Shown piece after piece: positions 17,772-26,534 of a stretch of DNA of 64,000 nt (its first letter is position 1; the number at the start of each line of letters is the position of its first letter). Origin of the DNA: Mycobacteriales bacterium. GTDB lineage: Bacteria > Actinomycetota > Actinomycetes > Mycobacteriales > Mycobacteriaceae. The stretch covers positions 1 through 64,000 of the forward strand of contig DUTM01000013.1 of NCBI GenBank assembly GCA_012842085.1. Direction: 5' to 3'. The translations under genes were made by a program, and so were the position numbers. Below the pieces are notes generated by a model. That model did not search any database and was not told the origin of the DNA. It saw only the letters and a list, made by a program, of their open reading frames with translations.

Positions 17772-17830
17772 GAGCCTATTCAATACTTGGCTGAAGACTA
17801 GACAAGTACGGGCTGAAAAGGAGTAACCCC

Positions 17831-18727
17831 ATGAGTGACAACAAGATTGGCATTGTAGTCGGGGTGGATGGCTCTCCCTCCTCCGACCTCGCGACCCGCT
17901 GGGCGGCACGCGAAGCTACCGCCCGCAACTTGCCCCTGCTGCTCGCCGCAGCATACGTCATCCCCCAATTCCTCTACGCCGAGGGAATGATCCCTTCCAA
18001 GGCAATCTTCAACGAGCTGGAACAAGATACCCAAGAGTCCATTGATCAAGCCGCAGCCATTGCCCAAGAGATCAATCCCGACCTGGAGATCCTGCAGGAA
18101 ATCCGGGAAGGCAGCCCCATCAATATGCTGCTCGAGCTTTCGGAAGAAGCCGACATGGTGGTCGTGGGTTCCCGCGGCCTGGGCGGCATTGCGGGAGCTC
18201 TCCTCGGTTCTGTTTCCACCTCGGTTATTGGCCACGCCAAATGCCCGGTGGTGGTACTCAGGGAAGACGACATGTACACCGATCCCGAAGACGGCCCCGT
18301 GGTGGTGGGTGTGGACGGCTCTAAGATTTCGGAACTGGCTCTCGAGGAAGCTTTCAAAGCTGCGGAGGCTTACGGAACTGGAGTTATTGCCGTCAACGCC
18401 TGGTTGGATCGTGCCGTGCAGTCCACCCTTGCCGGTGTAAACCTCTCCAGTAGGGAGTGGCAGCGTGCCCAAGAAGAGCAAGAAAAGATGCTGGAGGAGT
18501 CCCTCGCCCCGGTGAAGGCAGCTTACCCGAATGTGAAGGTGAAGCTGGTTGTGCACCGTGAATCCCCCGAAGTTTCCTTAGCGGAAGAAGCCTGCAAGGC
18601 GCGACTGCTAGTGGTGGGTTCGCATGGGCGCGGAGGATTCGCAGGAATGCTGCTGGGATCGACGTCCCGAGCTCTACTGCGATTGGCTCCCTGTCCACTG
18701 ATGGTGGTGCGGGGCGAACGCGAGTAG
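17831..18727 (+). CDS. Universal stress protein, two tandem UspA domains
   Basis: Cytoplasmic nucleotide-binding stress protein with domains at about 4-145 and 157-298. Each starts with a VGVDGS motif and carries the ATP-binding G-x2-G-x9-GS pattern (GSRGLGGIAGALLGSVS; GSHGRGGFAGMLLGSTS). Tandem Usp proteins of this size (298 aa) are common in actinobacteria and are often induced by hypoxia or stationary phase. The ribosome-binding site is AAAGGAG, 8 nt before the ATG. It is monocistronic, with a promoter and dyad just upstream. Confidence 0.93.
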   Translation: MSDNKIGIVVGVDGSPSSDLATRWAAREATARNLPLLLAAAYVIPQFLYAEGMIPSKAIFNELEQDTQESIDQAAAIAQEINPDLEILQEIREGSPINMLLELSEEADMVVVGSRGLGGIAGALLGSVSTSVIGHAKCPVVVLREDDMYTDPEDGPVVVGVDGSKISELALEEAFKAAEAYGTGVIAVNAWLDRAVQSTLAGVNLSSREWQRAQEEQEKMLEESLAPVKAAYPNVKVKLVVHRESPEVSLAEEACKARLLVVGSHGRGGFAGMLLGSTSRALLRLAPCPLMVVRGERE

Positions 18728-19158
18728 TGGCGACCATTTGCGAGTAGTTTGTCTGGCCGCCGCACGTCCGGATGGCAACCCCCGAATTGGCTATTGCCAC
18801 AGGTGGTAGCCGGGTTTAGGGCTGTTTGTTATCCTTAAGAGACGGCGTTGCGGATCGCCTTCGTGGCTTGAGCCGATTAGTCGACTGGGGTCGCGCACCC
18901 CCCATATAGACCCCATATACGACCAACGCCTTAGATCGCCGGTTCTGCAATCCCCCCCCCAGCGGAACCGGCGATCGCTTCCATTTAGGGGGTTCTGATG
19001 TGACGCTTCTGTGGGGTCTGGGGGCTTCGGTGGTTTCTTTTCGCGCACAGCTTACTGGAAAGCGTCCTTTTCCCTTTGTGAACGCACTTCGCATAGTGGC
19101 AGGTCGGTGTATGTGCAGGTAATCTAGACGAGTATCCATATGACTAAAAGGACGTTAT
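18728..19158. other. Intergenic region with a large hairpin, no gene recognised
   Basis: The 431-bp gap between the usp and L,D-transpeptidase genes contains one striking hairpin (listed separately) and the promoter region of the transpeptidase. Minus-strand ORFs of 85 and 107 codons exist but have no recognisable start signal or family features, so I do not call them genes. Confidence 0.5.
18934..18976. repeat. Perfect 12-bp inverted repeat with a C-run in the loop
   Basis: GATCGCCGGTTC (18934-18945) and its exact complement (18965-18976) flank a 19-nt loop containing nine consecutive C. The right arm runs into the palindrome GCGATCGC. No T-tract follows on either strand, so it is not a classical terminator. 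It may be a structured RNA element, a factor-dependent terminator for usp, or a protein site. Confidence 0.7.
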
Positions 19159-20073
19159 ATGAAGAAAATCTCTTCCAAAATTACGGCTGCAGCCTTAAGT
19201 GGCGTTGTCGCCGTTATGCTGAGTACCGTGTCCCCCGCGCCTGCCACTGCAGGTGATCTCCTCCCGGACATTCCGCTGCCGGACATTCCGGGTATTTCGG
19301 ATTCCAACAAACCTACCAAACCCACCACTGCGGTGAAGATGCGGCAGGCGAATTTTGCCGTCAACTCCATCTACCCCAACGAAAACACCGTCATGGGGGT
19401 GGCGCAGCCGATCATTATTCGTCTCAAGCATGCGCCGCGCAGTCGCGATCTCGCGCAACAACTCATTAAGGTGGAGGTCTTTAATAAGCAAGGCGAGCAG
19501 TACGATACGCGCGGTTACTTCCGCTGGTGGAGTCCCACTGAAGTGCGTTGGCGTCCCACCAAGTTCTGGCCCGCATATGCACGCATCAAGGTGACCGTAG
19601 GGGACCGGGTGCGTCAATTCCGCATTGGTGCCCGCAAAGTAGCTGTCGCCAACGACAAGACCCACACCATTAAGGTGTACATCAACAACAAGTTGGTGCG
19701 CACCGTCCCCACCTCCATGGGTAAACCAAAATACGAAACCCCCAACGGGTTCTACTACATCGGCGAAAAGCGCCGCCACATGGTGATGGACTCCTCCACC
19801 TATGGAGTGCCCATTAGCGCCGCGGAAGGCTACAAGCTGGATGTGGAGTACGCCCTCCGGATGAGCTACTCCGGGATTTTCCTACACGCTGCCCCGTGGT
19901 CGGTGGGAGCACAAGGAAGATACAACTCCTCCCATGGTTGCCTGAACGTTTCCACCGCACATGCCAAGTGGTTCTATGAGAACTGGGATGCGGGTGACGT
20001 TATTCGGGTCATCAATTCAAAGGGCGGAAAACTGAGTCGCAACGACGGCATGGGGGACTGGGCAGACCTATAG
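19159..20073 (+). CDS. L,D-transpeptidase
   Basis: Periplasmic enzyme forming 3-3 peptidoglycan cross-links, abundant in mycolate bacteria. It has a Sec signal peptide (about 1-31), a short Pro/Asp-rich spacer, an Ig-like domain (about 60-155) and the YkuD catalytic domain (about 165-290). The active-site block has the upstream His in FLHAAPWSVG and then SHGCLNVS with the nucleophile Cys261. There is no lipobox. At 304 aa it is shorter than mycobacterial LdtMt2, with one Ig domain instead of two. An AAAGGA ribosome-binding site precedes the ATG. It is followed by a stable hairpin terminator. Confidence 0.93.
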   Translation: MKKISSKITAAALSGVVAVMLSTVSPAPATAGDLLPDIPLPDIPGISDSNKPTKPTTAVKMRQANFAVNSIYPNENTVMGVAQPIIIRLKHAPRSRDLAQQLIKVEVFNKQGEQYDTRGYFRWWSPTEVRWRPTKFWPAYARIKVTVGDRVRQFRIGARKVAVANDKTHTIKVYINNKLVRTVPTSMGKPKYETPNGFYYIGEKRRHMVMDSSTYGVPISAAEGYKLDVEYALRMSYSGIFLHAAPWSVGAQGRYNSSHGCLNVSTAHAKWFYENWDAGDVIRVINSKGGKLSRNDGMGDWADL

Positions 20074-20117
20074 TGCGCCAGGTCAAGTAATGCGATTACT
20101 TAACTGAAAAACAAAAA

Positions 20118-20157
20118 GGCAATTGGAGAAAGTTACAAAAAGCTTTCTCCAATTGCC
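20118..20157. terminator. Terminator after the L,D-transpeptidase
   Basis: A perfect 15-bp inverted repeat (20118-20132 with 20143-20157) has a 10-nt loop. The downstream tail (CTATTT) is only moderately T-rich, and an A-rich flank on the left would give a U-tract on the opposite strand. Confidence 0.75.
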
Positions 20158-20284
20158 CTATTTAGGGGGTGAAACGAAGTATGGAATTTGTGGAAATAAA
20201 ACCCCTTAATTCCACGAAACAGCAACTTATTTCGAAAAACCACTGCTCAGGGTCTCTAACCTCGGTAAATTAAAGTACGACCGA

Positions 20285-20354
20285 ATTGCAAAGTGCGAAC
20301 TTATTGCAATGTCTCCCATAACTGATCGATGATCTAGCTAACATTTCAGCTAAC
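20285..20354. promoter_or_regulatory. Promoter region with dyad and direct repeat before the YhgE-like gene
   Basis: The dyad ATTGCAA-N12-TTGCAAT (20285-20310) is followed by a direct repeat of AGCTAAC (20336-20342 and 20348-20354, 12-bp period), ending 32 bp before the start codon. These are candidate regulator sites; no family can be assigned. The rest of the gap 20158-20386 is A/T-rich and non-coding. Confidence 0.4.
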
Positions 20355-20386
20355 TGGCTCTCTTTAAAACGGGATAAGGAGTATCC

Positions 20387-22228
20387 ATGAGTGACACCAA
20401 CGGCGCCAAAGGTGGCGTCCGCAATAAAGTGGGGAACTTCCTCACTCGGCGACCCAAGTCGCTGTTATCCAAGATCCTCATTGCGCTACTTATCGTGCTT
20501 CCGCTCGCCGGATCCGCGGTATACATGTGGTCAATGTGGGATCCCACAGTTTATTTGAACAATGTGCCGATTGGCGTTGCCAATGCCGATAAGGGTGCAA
20601 TTGACGGAGGCGAAGAAGCTAACTTCGGTACTGACGTTGTAGAAGGCCTTAAGGCGGAACCTTATCTCAACATTATTGAAACCACTCCGGAAGAGGCTCT
20701 AGAAGGCCTCCGTACGGACAAGTACCTATTTATTATGACCATTCCGGAAGACTTCAGTGAGAACATCCTTACTGTTATTGATCCGGAACCACAGCAAGCC
20801 AAGATCACCTTCACCATGAACGACTACAACGGTTCCGCTGGTGCATTCTTGACTAGTGCTTTGATCCCCATCGTCGCCGGCCAGGTTAGCGGCGAGATTG
20901 GTGCAGAGTACGCCTCAGAAGTTTTGGTCGGTCTGAACATGCTGAAGGATGGCCTCATTGAGGTCCAGGACGGTGCCGTACAGCTTGATGACGGTGCTGG
21001 CCAGATTCAGGATGGTGCCTGGCAGCTAGCCGACGGCATGGACCAGATTATGGCTGGTACTGACGAACTGGCCGACGGCATGGAGCAGATCTCCGGTGGC
21101 GTTGACATGCTAGTCGACCTGCTGGTGCCGATCTTGGAGCAGGTCTCCAACATCGCACCTGTGCTGCAGCCCATCGCTGACACCCTGGCACGCTCCTCCA
21201 ACCCCGAGATGCAGGAGAACGCTGCCACCATTCAGGGAATCATCGACACCTTCAGTGAAGATAACCCCGAATACATTGTCGGACAGCTCGGCGAACTGAA
21301 AGATGGCGCACGCCTCGTTCACCACATGCTGGCTGATGACGAGGCTGAATACCGCGATGGTCTGAACCAGATCCATGCTGGTACCCACGAACTGGCAGAA
21401 GGCTCCGACGAGCTGAAGGCCGGTACTGAGGAACTCTACGCTGGTGTTACCGCCGGTATTGAAGAGGCCCCGACTGTGGAAGACATCGCTAAGTCCTCAC
21501 AGCAGGTTGCCAACCCCTTCATCACGAAGGAAATCGTGGAGAACCCGAGCCAGGTGGAAGTTGGAGACATCACCGAGAAGGAACCTGCAGAAGGTACCTC
21601 ACTCGCCTTCGTGGTGGTCTTCGGATTCCTCTTCATGGCAATCCTCTCCATGCTGCTGCCGGTAGCTATGGGACGTCGCTATGACTCCGATGCCAAGAAC
21701 GCCTTCCTCCCGGTCCTCAAGGCCGGTGGACTGAGCGCCGTCGTCGGCATCGTTGTTGTGGGACTCTTCGCAGTGCTCGCCAGCACTGTGCTTGGCTGGG
21801 AGCCCGCTGATGGCGGAGCTATGGCCGGCATCCTCATAACCATCGGCATTATGGCTGGTGTAGCCTACATGTTCTACCGGACCCTGTTCGGACGACTCGT
21901 GGGTGGCATCGCCTCGCTTGCAGTCTTCATGATGGGTGTCTTCTCCTACGGCGGTGTCTGGCCGTTGAGCACCACCCCAGGAGCCTTCAAGTGGATCCAT
22001 CCGCTCAGCCCGATGAGCTACGCACGTGACGCATTCACCCTCGGAACTGAAGGAATCTACAACGGTACCTTCTGGACCGGCATCGTGGTGCTGCTCGTGA
22101 TGGCAGTCGCAGCTGTCATACTCACCGGAATTATCCGCTACTTCCAGCTCGGAGCTACCACTCCCGAGGCTCTGGAAGCCAAGGCGGAAGCAGCCGTTGA
22201 CGATAAAGCAGAACCTGTCACTGCCTAA
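20387..22228 (+). CDS. YhgE/Pip-family membrane protein (ABC-2-type permease-like)
   Basis: 613 aa. One N-terminal TM helix (about 27-50) is followed by a long extracytoplasmic region and then five or six C-terminal helices (about 400-590), the YhgE/Pip plan. Residues about 185-240 and 320-350 carry heptad-like repeats of the type LxDGxxxLxDGxxQI, typical of this family. Relatives include phage infection protein and type VII secretion EsaA; the actual transport role here is unknown. AAGGAG lies 6 nt upstream of the ATG. The gene stands alone between two terminators. Confidence 0.8.
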   Translation: MSDTNGAKGGVRNKVGNFLTRRPKSLLSKILIALLIVLPLAGSAVYMWSMWDPTVYLNNVPIGVANADKGAIDGGEEANFGTDVVEGLKAEPYLNIIETTPEEALEGLRTDKYLFIMTIPEDFSENILTVIDPEPQQAKITFTMNDYNGSAGAFLTSALIPIVAGQVSGEIGAEYASEVLVGLNMLKDGLIEVQDGAVQLDDGAGQIQDGAWQLADGMDQIMAGTDELADGMEQISGGVDMLVDLLVPILEQVSNIAPVLQPIADTLARSSNPEMQENAATIQGIIDTFSEDNPEYIVGQLGELKDGARLVHHMLADDEAEYRDGLNQIHAGTHELAEGSDELKAGTEELYAGVTAGIEEAPTVEDIAKSSQQVANPFITKEIVENPSQVEVGDITEKEPAEGTSLAFVVVFGFLFMAILSMLLPVAMGRRYDSDAKNAFLPVLKAGGLSAVVGIVVVGLFAVLASTVLGWEPADGGAMAGILITIGIMAGVAYMFYRTLFGRLVGGIASLAVFMMGVFSYGGVWPLSTTPGAFKWIHPLSPMSYARDAFTLGTEGIYNGTFWTGIVVLLVMAVAAVILTGIIRYFQLGATTPEALEAKAEAAVDDKAEPVTA

Positions 22229-22242
22229 TCGTTAGAGAGCAC

Positions 22243-22280
22243 AAGAAAGGCCCCGCACATTCGCGGGGCCTTTCTTTATG
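22243..22280. terminator. Bidirectional terminator between the YhgE-like and M13 peptidase genes
   Basis: AAGAAAGGCCCCGC (22243-22256) pairs perfectly with 22263-22276 across a 6-nt loop, with T-rich and A-rich flanks. It separates two convergent genes. Confidence 0.88.
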
Positions 22281-22328
22281 CGTTTCTTTATGCGGTTTTA
22301 TGGGCACATAGTTGTTGAGCGTTAATCC

Positions 22329-24353
22329 TTAACGCCAGATAGCTACCCGTTCCTCCTCCGGCAGCCACATGTCATCCTCCGGGGTGACATTGAACGCCTC
22401 ATAGAACTGCGGCAAGTTACGCACAATCTGGTTGCAGCGGAACTCTGCCGGGGAGTGCGGATCAATAGACAAGTAAGTAATGGCTTGCTCTTTGCGGATT
22501 TTGGTGCGCCAGACGGTAGCCCAGTTGTAGAACACTCGCTGCAGCCCGGTGAGGCCATCCAGCACTGGTGCATCCGCCAGGTCGTCAATTCCTTGAGTCT
22601 CCAGTGCCAGCTCATAGGCAAGCAGAGCAATGCCCAGGCCACCCAAGTCGCCAATATTCTCGCCCAAGGTTAGTTGCCCATTGACGTGGTGCACGTCCGG
22701 ATCCAACCCCGTGGGAGTAAGTTTCTCGTACTGGTCCACCAGCTGTTTGGTGCGGGCGGTGAATGCGTCCCTATCGGCATCCGTCCACCAGTTGTTGAGG
22801 CGCCCGTTCCCGTCATATTTGGAACCCTGGTCATCGAAACCATGGCCAATCTCGTGGCCGATAACGGCACCAATACCGCCATAGTTGGCAGCGTCATCCG
22901 CTTCGGCATCGAAGAAGGGCGGTTGCAAAATCGCGGCCGGGAACACAATCTCGTTCATGACGGGATTGAAGTAGGCGTTGACGGTCTGTGGGTGCATGAA
23001 CCATTCGGAACGGTCCACTGGTTTGCCCAGCTTTTGCCAATCGTAATTGTTGTGGAAACGTACCATGGTGCGGTAGTTGCCGAGCAGATCGGCGGCATCC
23101 AGTTCCACCTCAGAGTAGTCGCGCCACTTGTCCGGGTAGCCGACCTTGACAGTGAATTTGTCCAGCTTGGCAAGGGCCTTTTCGCGGGTGTCGGGGGTCA
23201 TCCACTCCAGTTGGCGAATGGACACCCGGTACGCCTCCAGGAGGTTATCTACCAGGGTGGTAATGCGCTCCTTGTAGGCGGGTGGGAAATGCCGTTCCAC
23301 GTAGACCCGGCCAATATCTTCCCCCAAGACAGAGCCGGTCAATGCGACACCGCGTTTCCAGCGATCCCGCTGTTTTTCTGTGCCAGACAGTTTCTTGCCG
23401 TAGAACTCGAAGTTCGCTTTCGAGATTTCTTCCGTCAACATGCTGGCGCGGGCATTAATAATCTTCCACAGGATCCACGCCGCCAGGTCTTCAGTGGAGG
23501 AATCTCCCCACACCGTGGTGGCGCCTTTCAGGAATTCTGGCTGTCGTACCACCACAGTTCCGGCATAGTTGCTAGCGTGGGGTGCTGCCACAATGCGGTA
23601 CCAGTCTGTGATGGGGTATCCGTTGTAGTCGGTAGTGGCATCAATGTCTGCCAGTGTGGTCGGGTTGTAGCGCAGTTCGGCTTCCCGGTTGGTGGCAGCA
23701 TCCAGGTGGTGGGAAGCAATACTCTTCTCGAAAGCCACAATGGCAGCAGCTGCTGACTCCGGGGTGAAGTTTTCCGTTAAAGGAACGGTGGGAAGCAGTT
23801 CGGTGAGCTCAAACATGCGGGAGACGTGTTGCTCGAATTCGGACAGTGTCTCCGCGTGGCGTTCTTCCCGGTAGTAGGCCTCGTCCGGCAGACTCAAGCC
23901 AGATTGGGAGAGGTACACCACGTACCGGTTGGGGTCCTTGGCGTCTTGATCCACAAAAATGCCGAGCAGGCCTCCGACGCCGTCGCGTTGCAGTTTGCCC
24001 AGGTGGGTAGCTAGTTCCTCATGGGTGCGGGCACTGCGGAGCCGATCAACATCTTCAGTCAGCGGGGCTAGCCCCAACTTGTTGAGTGTTTCGGTATCCA
24101 TAAAAGACTGGTAGAAGGCACCAATGCGAGAGTCTTGGGGAGCATCTTCAATGATGCTGCGGACTCGTTCGTCGGATTCTTCCCGCAGTTGCACGAAGGC
24201 GCCGTCGAGGGGGCGATCCGCGGGGATCTCATGGTTTTTTAGCCAGGTGCCGTTGACGTGGTGGAAGAGATCGTCAGCGGGGCGGACGGAGTCGTCTTGG
24301 CCACTGAAGTCGAGGCCAGAGGAGCGGTCAGTACTTTTTACGGAATTTGTCAT
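22329..24353 (-). CDS. M13-family zinc metallopeptidase (PepO/Zmp1-like)
   Basis: Neprilysin-type endopeptidase, 674 aa, standard for the family. The zinc site HEIGH (about residue 500) in VIGHEIGHGFDDQG, the third ligand in ENIGDLGG and the substrate-positioning NAYFNP are intact. There is no signal peptide or TM anchor, so the protein is cytoplasmic or exported by a non-classical route, as for M. tuberculosis Zmp1 (Rv0198c). Zmp1 also lies near mmpL3 in that species, which supports orthology. GGAGG stands only 1 nt before the ATG, an unusually tight spacing. Confidence 0.93.
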   Translation of the reverse strand: MTNSVKSTDRSSGLDFSGQDDSVRPADDLFHHVNGTWLKNHEIPADRPLDGAFVQLREESDERVRSIIEDAPQDSRIGAFYQSFMDTETLNKLGLAPLTEDVDRLRSARTHEELATHLGKLQRDGVGGLLGIFVDQDAKDPNRYVVYLSQSGLSLPDEAYYREERHAETLSEFEQHVSRMFELTELLPTVPLTENFTPESAAAAIVAFEKSIASHHLDAATNREAELRYNPTTLADIDATTDYNGYPITDWYRIVAAPHASNYAGTVVVRQPEFLKGATTVWGDSSTEDLAAWILWKIINARASMLTEEISKANFEFYGKKLSGTEKQRDRWKRGVALTGSVLGEDIGRVYVERHFPPAYKERITTLVDNLLEAYRVSIRQLEWMTPDTREKALAKLDKFTVKVGYPDKWRDYSEVELDAADLLGNYRTMVRFHNNYDWQKLGKPVDRSEWFMHPQTVNAYFNPVMNEIVFPAAILQPPFFDAEADDAANYGGIGAVIGHEIGHGFDDQGSKYDGNGRLNNWWTDADRDAFTARTKQLVDQYEKLTPTGLDPDVHHVNGQLTLGENIGDLGGLGIALLAYELALETQGIDDLADAPVLDGLTGLQRVFYNWATVWRTKIRKEQAITYLSIDPHSPAEFRCNQIVRNLPQFYEAFNVTPEDDMWLPEEERVAIWR

Positions 24354-24419
24354 GCCTCCAGGCTAGTGAATTTCCAACAAGCTGTAATCTTTGTGTGAAA
24401 GAAGTTAATATTGTGAGTT

Positions 24420-25184
24420 ATGAGAACGCGGATTTTTTCACTTGTCACCATTTTGAGCATGGTGCTTGCGCTGGCAGGAGTGGGGACCGCTGCCGCCCTC
24501 ACCCAACCAGAGATCGCTTATGAAGAGCAGCCAGACGGCATAGACATTGCGTCCTGGCAGCATCCCAATGGCGCGGATGTGGATTTTAAAAGAGTTGTTG
24601 CGGCCGGCTACAAATACGTGTTCGTGAAAGCGACCGAAGGTGTCCACTACACCAACGAATACTATGTGAATGACGCCATGGCAGCCCAAGGTAATGGCGT
24701 TCTTATGGGCGGTTACCACTATGCGGACGTCACCACTGATCCAGCTGAACAGGCTCGACGTTTCGCCGACACTATTAGCGTGAAGGGCGGAACCTCTTTG
24801 CCGCCAGTGCTAGATATTGAAGAGGCACGCGGGAAAACCCCCGAGCAGCTGCAGGCTTGGGTAAGGACATTCCTGGTCACCACCCATGCCCTCACTGACC
24901 GCGTTCCCATCATCTACACCTACCGCAACTTCTGGTTGGTGCAGATGGGAAACACCACCGCTTTCAACAATTACCCGCTGTGGATCGCTGACTATAACGG
25001 AGGAACCAGCCCGACTTTGCCGCTGCCGGGAGGATGGGAAACATGGGTGTTTTGGCAGTACGCCTCCGACACCAGCATCGACGGTGTGCAGGCACAGCAC
25101 GTGGACACTAATAAGTTCGGTGGCACCATGCAGCAGCTGCGGGTGTTCGCGGCAACCGATGTTATTCCGGCGAAGCAGCGGTAG
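24420..25184 (+). CDS. Secreted GH25 muramidase (lysozyme)
   Basis: Cleaves the beta-1,4 bond between N-acetylmuramic acid and N-acetylglucosamine. A signal peptide (about 1-26) precedes one GH25 barrel. GIDIASWQ carries the conserved Asp42, and VLDIEE the catalytic pair Asp132 and Glu134. At 254 aa it lacks a separate wall-binding domain. No ribosome-binding site is visible. A TAATAT hexamer (24406-24411) ends 8 nt before the ATG, so the transcript may be leaderless. Its last 23 bp overlap the convergent membrane-protein gene. Confidence 0.9.
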   Translation: MRTRIFSLVTILSMVLALAGVGTAAALTQPEIAYEEQPDGIDIASWQHPNGADVDFKRVVAAGYKYVFVKATEGVHYTNEYYVNDAMAAQGNGVLMGGYHYADVTTDPAEQARRFADTISVKGGTSLPPVLDIEEARGKTPEQLQAWVRTFLVTTHALTDRVPIIYTYRNFWLVQMGNTTAFNNYPLWIADYNGGTSPTLPLPGGWETWVFWQYASDTSIDGVQAQHVDTNKFGGTMQQLRVFAATDVIPAKQR

Positions 25185-26433
25185 CGTCTTCCCCGGTTGT
25201 TCCCTCCCCGGAGGCACCCTCTTCTGAAGCGCCGCTTCCATTGTTGCGCTGGTTTTTCTGCGCTTTTTTGGCGGCTGCCCCGTTCCGCACATTATCGATC
25301 GCCTGTTGGATTTCGGCCGCCTCTTGCGCTTCCCGCTCCCTTTCGGCTCTCTGCCGATCGAATTTTTCTTGGGTACGGCGGTGACGTGCTGCTGCCTGTT
25401 CAAAGGCACTCATGCTTGGCCCGGTTGTCTTCTCGGTTTCTTCTTCGTACTCCGCCACAAAGGAAGTGTCGTGGGTGGCGCCCTGGAACAGCACCACCAC
25501 CAGGATCCATCCGATAAGGATCATAAGAAGGAAGCTAATAAGCCGGTAAATCAGCACAGTGGCCAGGGAGCTAGCTGCCGTCAACCCGCTAATCGTCAAC
25601 GCCCACACCAGCGCTCCATCCACGGTCCCCAAACCGCCGGGGGTGACGGGAGCACTTCCCACAATCTTGCCCGTGACATAGGCAATCGACATACCCGCAA
25701 TACTGGGCCGCGCCCCCACTGCGTAGGCGGCAAACCCCATACAAGCAATGTCGGTAATCCAGTTGAACAGCGACCACCCGAAAGCTTTCGCCAGCTCGGA
25801 GGGCTGCAGCTCCACTGCTTTCATTTGGCGCATGGTGGTGCGCAACCGGCGCACGCTCGGGGTGGGATCTTTATGGCGTTTATCCGCCCACCACACCAGC
25901 ACAGGCAGTACTTTGTCCTCGATTTTCTCGGGGTTTTTCATCGCCCAGTGCACTACAAGAAGAAGCCCAAAAAGCCCCACTAAGGAGGCCACAAGCACCA
26001 CCGGGTTGGTGGTTGTCCCCAGGAACACAAAACCGCCCAGCCCGAGTAGTGCGAGCCCCACTGTGGCAAGCACTCCCGACACCACTAACTGCCAGGCAGC
26101 AATGATGGTGGTTGCTCCGAGGCGCTTGGTTTCCCGGTAGGTGAGGGCTGTTCCCAGCACGGGTCCACCAGGGACCGATCCGGACAGTGCATTAGAAGCA
26201 AACACAATCGACACATTGCGTTTAAAAGGAGAATTCACCCCGGCCGCTCGCAGCAGCGTCCACTGCACTCCTGCGAAAGACAACATGGATGCAAAAGAAG
26301 CCACAATACAGGCAATGACCCAACCCGGATGCGCGTCTTTTACTGCCAGCAACGCTTCTTTAATGAAGTCGGTTTGGGTGTAGAGGAAATACGCAATCAG
26401 ACCCAGCACAGCCAGCATGCCGAGCCATGTCAC
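25162..26433 (-). CDS. UPF0104/LPG-synthase-TM-like membrane protein (Rv0204c type)
   Basis: Integral membrane protein of about eight helices, like the flippase part of MprF-type proteins, with an Ala/Glu/Arg-rich cytosolic tail (about 330-423) that may form a coiled coil. It lies directly downstream of mmpL3, as does Rv0204c in M. tuberculosis, and may assist lipid transport; the function is not established. The GTG at 26433 used here has no ribosome-binding site and starts inside the first TM helix. The frame is open for 35 more codons up to a CTG at 26538 that overlaps the mmpL3 stop and has GAGGAG 8 nt upstream, so the real protein is probably 458 aa. The 3' end overlaps the convergent lysozyme gene by 23 bp. 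Confidence 0.85.
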   Translation of the reverse strand: MTWLGMLAVLGLIAYFLYTQTDFIKEALLAVKDAHPGWVIACIVASFASMLSFAGVQWTLLRAAGVNSPFKRNVSIVFASNALSGSVPGGPVLGTALTYRETKRLGATTIIAAWQLVVSGVLATVGLALLGLGGFVFLGTTTNPVVLVASLVGLFGLLLVVHWAMKNPEKIEDKVLPVLVWWADKRHKDPTPSVRRLRTTMRQMKAVELQPSELAKAFGWSLFNWITDIACMGFAAYAVGARPSIAGMSIAYVTGKIVGSAPVTPGGLGTVDGALVWALTISGLTAASSLATVLIYRLISFLLMILIGWILVVVLFQGATHDTSFVAEYEEETEKTTGPSMSAFEQAAARHRRTQEKFDRQRAEREREAQEAAEIQQAIDNVRNGAAAKKAQKNQRNNGSGASEEGASGEGTTGEDATAASPE

Positions 26434-26534
26434 CCATTTGGGTAGCCCGCGCCAGGCAGCAACCAGGTGCCGCCATCCCCGAACCAGTGCGTTAGGCCGA
26501 CTAGCGCGGGTGCGAGATTTTCTTTTGCGTTTAC

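Noticed and set aside
18791-19139. Two overlapping minus-strand ORFs (85 and 107 codons) in the usp-ldt gap
   Set aside because: Arg/Pro/Ser-rich random-looking sequences that run through the hairpin, with no ribosome-binding site or recognisable similarity.
22674-23756. 360-codon plus-strand ORF inside the M13 peptidase gene
   Set aside because: Shadow of the peptidase; no domain, no ribosome-binding site, and the HEIGH-containing frame is clearly coding.
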